Source: Desulfobacterales bacterium (lineage in GTDB: Bacteria; Desulfobacterota; DSM-4660; Desulfatiglandales; B25-G16). From it: a stretch of 6,231 nt of DNA. The notes below the pieces were generated by a model. The model was not told the DNA's origin, searched no databases, and worked only from the letters and a program-made list of their open reading frames with translations. The DNA is taken from positions 1 to 6,231 of the forward strand of contig JABXJY010000163.1 of assembly GCA_013375385.1 (NCBI GenBank), given 5' to 3'. Positions 4,174 through 6,231 of the stretch are shown here, piece after piece. Position 1 is the stretch's first letter; each line of letters starts with the position of its first letter. The position numbers were made by a program, and so were the translations under genes.

Positions 4174-5214
4174 ATGAGCTTTAAGGTAGTTCATGCTTTT
4201 GCTTTACCTGGCGTGGATCTTGGAGAAAAGCTCCTGGAGCCCCTTGATGCCACGCTGGTCAAGGGGTTGTGGCCAACGGAAGATGAGATTATCAGCCACG
4301 CCAGGGATGCCGACGCTGTAATAGGTGTTGTCACGTATCAACCATTCACCCGGCGAGTACTCCAAGCCCTTGTAAACTGTCGCATCGTTGCAGGTATCGC
4401 CGTAGGCTTTGAAACGGTAGACTTAGAGGCGGCTACCGAGTGTGGGATAGTGGTTACCAATGTCCCTGACTACTGTATTGACGAGGTTTCGGGGCTGGCC
4501 ATAACCTTGATGCTGGCCCTCGGTCACAAGCTTCTCCAGGCAGATAAGGCGGTAAAGGAACGGCACCTCAGTTTTACTAAGAATAGGGAGGTATTGGGGG
4601 AGATCCTTTATCCTATGTTCCGGATGCGTGGCCAGACCCTCGGCATCGTGGGTCTGGGGAAGATAGGTACGGCTACAGCCCTCAAGGCCAGGGGGCTTGG
4701 AATGAGGGTTATGGCCTATGACCCATACGTGCTTGATGCAGTCATGGAGAGCCGTGGAGTGAAGCCGGTAGACCTGGATATACTCCTCAGGGAATCGGAT
4801 TTCATCAGCCTCCATACGCCCCTTACCACGGAGACAAGCAGTATGATCGGGTATGAAGAGTTCAAAAAGATGAAGCCAACCTGTTACTTTGTCAATACTG
4901 CCAGGGGAGGATGTGTGGATCAGGAGGCACTCATCCGGGCCCTGCACGAAGGCCTCATGGCTGGGGCAGGGATTGATGTAACCGTGGATGAGCCTATATC
5001 CCCGGATAACCCGCTCATCAAAATGCCCAATGTTATTCTTACGGGACATAGCGCGTATTACTCTACAACCGCAGATGTGGAGCTTTTTCACAAGCCCATG
5101 TCGCAGGCAGTGCAGGCCCTGAACGGAGAGTGGCCCCTGTATGCACTCAACCTTGAGGCCAAGGAAAAGTGGCTGGAGAAGTGGGGTAAACAAGACCAGG
5201 AGGTTTCGATATGA
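4174..5214 (+). CDS. D-isomer-specific 2-hydroxyacid dehydrogenase, NAD-dependent
   Basis: A 346-residue cytoplasmic enzyme of the D-2-hydroxyacid dehydrogenase family, which interconverts 2-oxoacids and D-2-hydroxyacids using NAD(H). The NAD-binding domain shows GIVGLGKIG (G160, G162, G165) and MAYDPY with D183 positioned to bind the adenosine ribose, arguing for NAD over NADP. The catalytic triad is present: R244 in NTARGG, E273 in VDEP and H292 in TGHSAYYS. The GHSAYYS form with a following Ser resembles the phosphoglycerate dehydrogenase/C-terminal-binding-protein branch. There is no C-terminal ACT domain, so a regulated long-form SerA is unlikely. The substrate is not determined; glycerate-, lactate- or phosphoglycerate-type acids are all possible. 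The start is fixed by the strong site at 4161-4168. The stop overlaps the next gene's ATG (ATGA), linking it to the FrhB-like protein as a probable redox partner. Confidence 0.92.
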   Translation: MSFKVVHAFALPGVDLGEKLLEPLDATLVKGLWPTEDEIISHARDADAVIGVVTYQPFTRRVLQALVNCRIVAGIAVGFETVDLEAATECGIVVTNVPDYCIDEVSGLAITLMLALGHKLLQADKAVKERHLSFTKNREVLGEILYPMFRMRGQTLGIVGLGKIGTATALKARGLGMRVMAYDPYVLDAVMESRGVKPVDLDILLRESDFISLHTPLTTETSSMIGYEEFKKMKPTCYFVNTARGGCVDQEALIRALHEGLMAGAGIDVTVDEPISPDNPLIKMPNVILTGHSAYYSTTADVELFHKPMSQAVQALNGEWPLYALNLEAKEKWLEKWGKQDQEVSI

Positions 5215-6231
5215 AGATCTTTGGAGCGAATGAATTGTTAGAAGATGTGTTGAAGAAGAACCTATGCATTGGATGTGGGGCATGTACCTATCTCTGTCCA
5301 TACTTTAGGTCTTACAGGGGGAAGACAGCAATCTTGTTTCCCTGTAACCTTACCCGAGGCAGATGCTGGGCATATTGCCCGAAGGTTGAGGTGGATCTGG
5401 ACGACCTATCAGAGAGGTTTTTTGGCAGACCATATGAGAAGGATCCTCTGGGATTTCATCGTTCGGTAAAGATATCCAAGGCAGGTGGAGAACTCTCTGG
5501 TGGTACCTTTCAGGCAGGGGGGACTGTATCTGCCCTGATGAGCTTTGCCCTGAATAAGGGTTATATAACTGCAGCTGTACTCACCGATAGGGAGGGGTTA
5601 CTCCCGGTACCACGCCTGGCCCTGAGTCCTGATGATATCTTAGGATGCTCCTCCTCCAAGTACACAGCTTCACCAACGCTTTCTGCACTTAATCAGGCCA
5701 TCAGTGAAGGCCATAACCAGATAGGTGTAGTAGGCACCCCCTGTCAGGTTCTGGCCATGGCTCAGATGCGATCCAATCCAATGGGGGATAAGGATTTCTC
5801 TGATCCTGTAAGTCTGGTGGTGGGTCTATTCTGCACATGGGCCATTGATTTCAGGGAATTTGATGCCTTTATCTCAGAACGTATAGATGTGAGTAGGATG
5901 ACAAAGGTTGACATCCCTCCCCCACCGGCTGAGATAATGGAGGTATATACCGATAATGGAAAGATGGAGATAGCCTTAGATGAGATCAGAGAGCTGGTTC
6001 CTGACACCTGTAGCTACTGCATTGATATGACCGCCGAGTTCTCCGACATATCTGTGGGCGTACTGGAGGGTCGTCCTGATATGAACACCATTATTACCAG
6101 GACTGAGAGAGGAGAGAAAGTTGTGGATGAGGCCCAGAAAGAGGGCTTCTTGATCCTTGATGATATGCCAGAAGAGAATTTAGAACATCTCATATGGGCT
6201 GCAGGCAACAAGAAGAAAAGGGCTTTCAAGA
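5211..6231 (+). CDS. FrhB-like Fe-S flavoprotein (coenzyme F420 hydrogenase/dehydrogenase beta-subunit family), 3' partial
   Basis: An uninterrupted frame of 340 codons from the ATG at 5211 to the right edge; no stop is reached. AGGAGGT at 5198-5204 precedes the start, which overlaps the previous stop as ATGA. The N terminus has a 4Fe-4S motif, C19-x2-C22-x2-C25-x3-C29-P, then further cysteines C45, C52 and C56 (GRCWAYCP) that could hold a second cluster. The FrhB N domain follows with SGGTFQAGGTVSALMSFALNKGY (96-118 by position), SSKYTASPTL, GTPCQVLAM (C178) and GLFCTW (C208). The C domain carries CSYCIDMTAEFSDISVG, with C267 and C270. Characterised relatives carry FAD and move electrons between F420, ferredoxin or other carriers and a partner enzyme. 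The encoded partner is probably the adjacent hydroxyacid dehydrogenase, directly or through further subunits beyond the window. F420 use is not implied by the family name in bacteria. Confidence 0.9.
   Translation, partial: MKIFGANELLEDVLKKNLCIGCGACTYLCPYFRSYRGKTAILFPCNLTRGRCWAYCPKVEVDLDDLSERFFGRPYEKDPLGFHRSVKISKAGGELSGGTFQAGGTVSALMSFALNKGYITAAVLTDREGLLPVPRLALSPDDILGCSSSKYTASPTLSALNQAISEGHNQIGVVGTPCQVLAMAQMRSNPMGDKDFSDPVSLVVGLFCTWAIDFREFDAFISERIDVSRMTKVDIPPPPAEIMEVYTDNGKMEIALDEIRELVPDTCSYCIDMTAEFSDISVGVLEGRPDMNTIITRTERGEKVVDEAQKEGFLILDDMPEENLEHLIWAAGNKKKRAFK

Noticed and set aside
4423..5301. Long minus-strand open frame (292 codons)
   Set aside because: It is antisense to the clearly functional dehydrogenase and the start of the FrhB-like gene, and its Cys/His-rich translation matches no family; it is a shadow of codon bias on the other strand.
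5269..5469. Plus-strand frame of 66 codons inside the FrhB-like gene
   Set aside because: It lies out of frame within an uninterrupted FrhB-like reading frame whose cysteine motifs are all in the other frame.

Overview
The window reads as bacterial chromosomal DNA: short intergenic gaps, strong Shine-Dalgarno sites, 4-base stop/start overlaps and sigma-70-like promoter boxes. The gene content (an FrhB-type iron-sulfur flavoprotein, a D-2-hydroxyacid dehydrogenase, an opine-dehydrogenase-like enzyme and two PIN-domain toxin-antitoxin modules) fits an anaerobic or facultative bacterium. The intergenic repeats resemble ones I associate with Desulfobacterota-like genomes, but that placement is recollection and inference; there is no rRNA or other taxonomic marker here.

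Layout from left to right. Bases 1-402 (+) are the 3' end of a sensor histidine kinase, entering from outside the window. Convergent to it, on the minus strand, is a two-gene toxin-antitoxin module (1099 down to 438): a PIN-domain toxin is transcribed first and a ribbon-helix-helix antitoxin second, overlapping by ATGA. Its promoter region carries an 18-bp near-perfect palindrome over the -10 box, and the predicted transcript start falls almost on the toxin ATG. Next, also on the minus strand, is an octopine/nopaline-dehydrogenase-like gene (2533 down to 1346) with its own promoter and ribosome binding site.

Bases about 2605-3276 contain no convincing gene. They hold degenerate short tandem repeats, several hairpins, and a roughly 221-bp structure bounded by 21-bp imperfect inverted repeats (2982-3202) that encloses three strong stem-loops. 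It looks like a mobile or dispersed repeat element, or a structured RNA.

From 3277 rightward everything is on the plus strand. A second, differently built toxin-antitoxin module comes first (RHH antitoxin 3338-3649, VapC-type PIN toxin 3646-4098, GTGA overlap), with a promoter and 11-bp-phased direct repeats upstream. After a 75-base gap follow a D-2-hydroxyacid dehydrogenase (4174-5214) and, overlapping it by ATGA, an FrhB-like Fe-S flavoprotein open to the right edge (5211-6231). The last two genes are translationally coupled. They plausibly form a redox unit in which electrons from a hydroxyacid/NAD(H) couple are exchanged with ferredoxin or another low-potential carrier. The divergent opine-dehydrogenase-like gene may belong to the same metabolic neighbourhood, with the repeat element and the second toxin-antitoxin module inserted between them.
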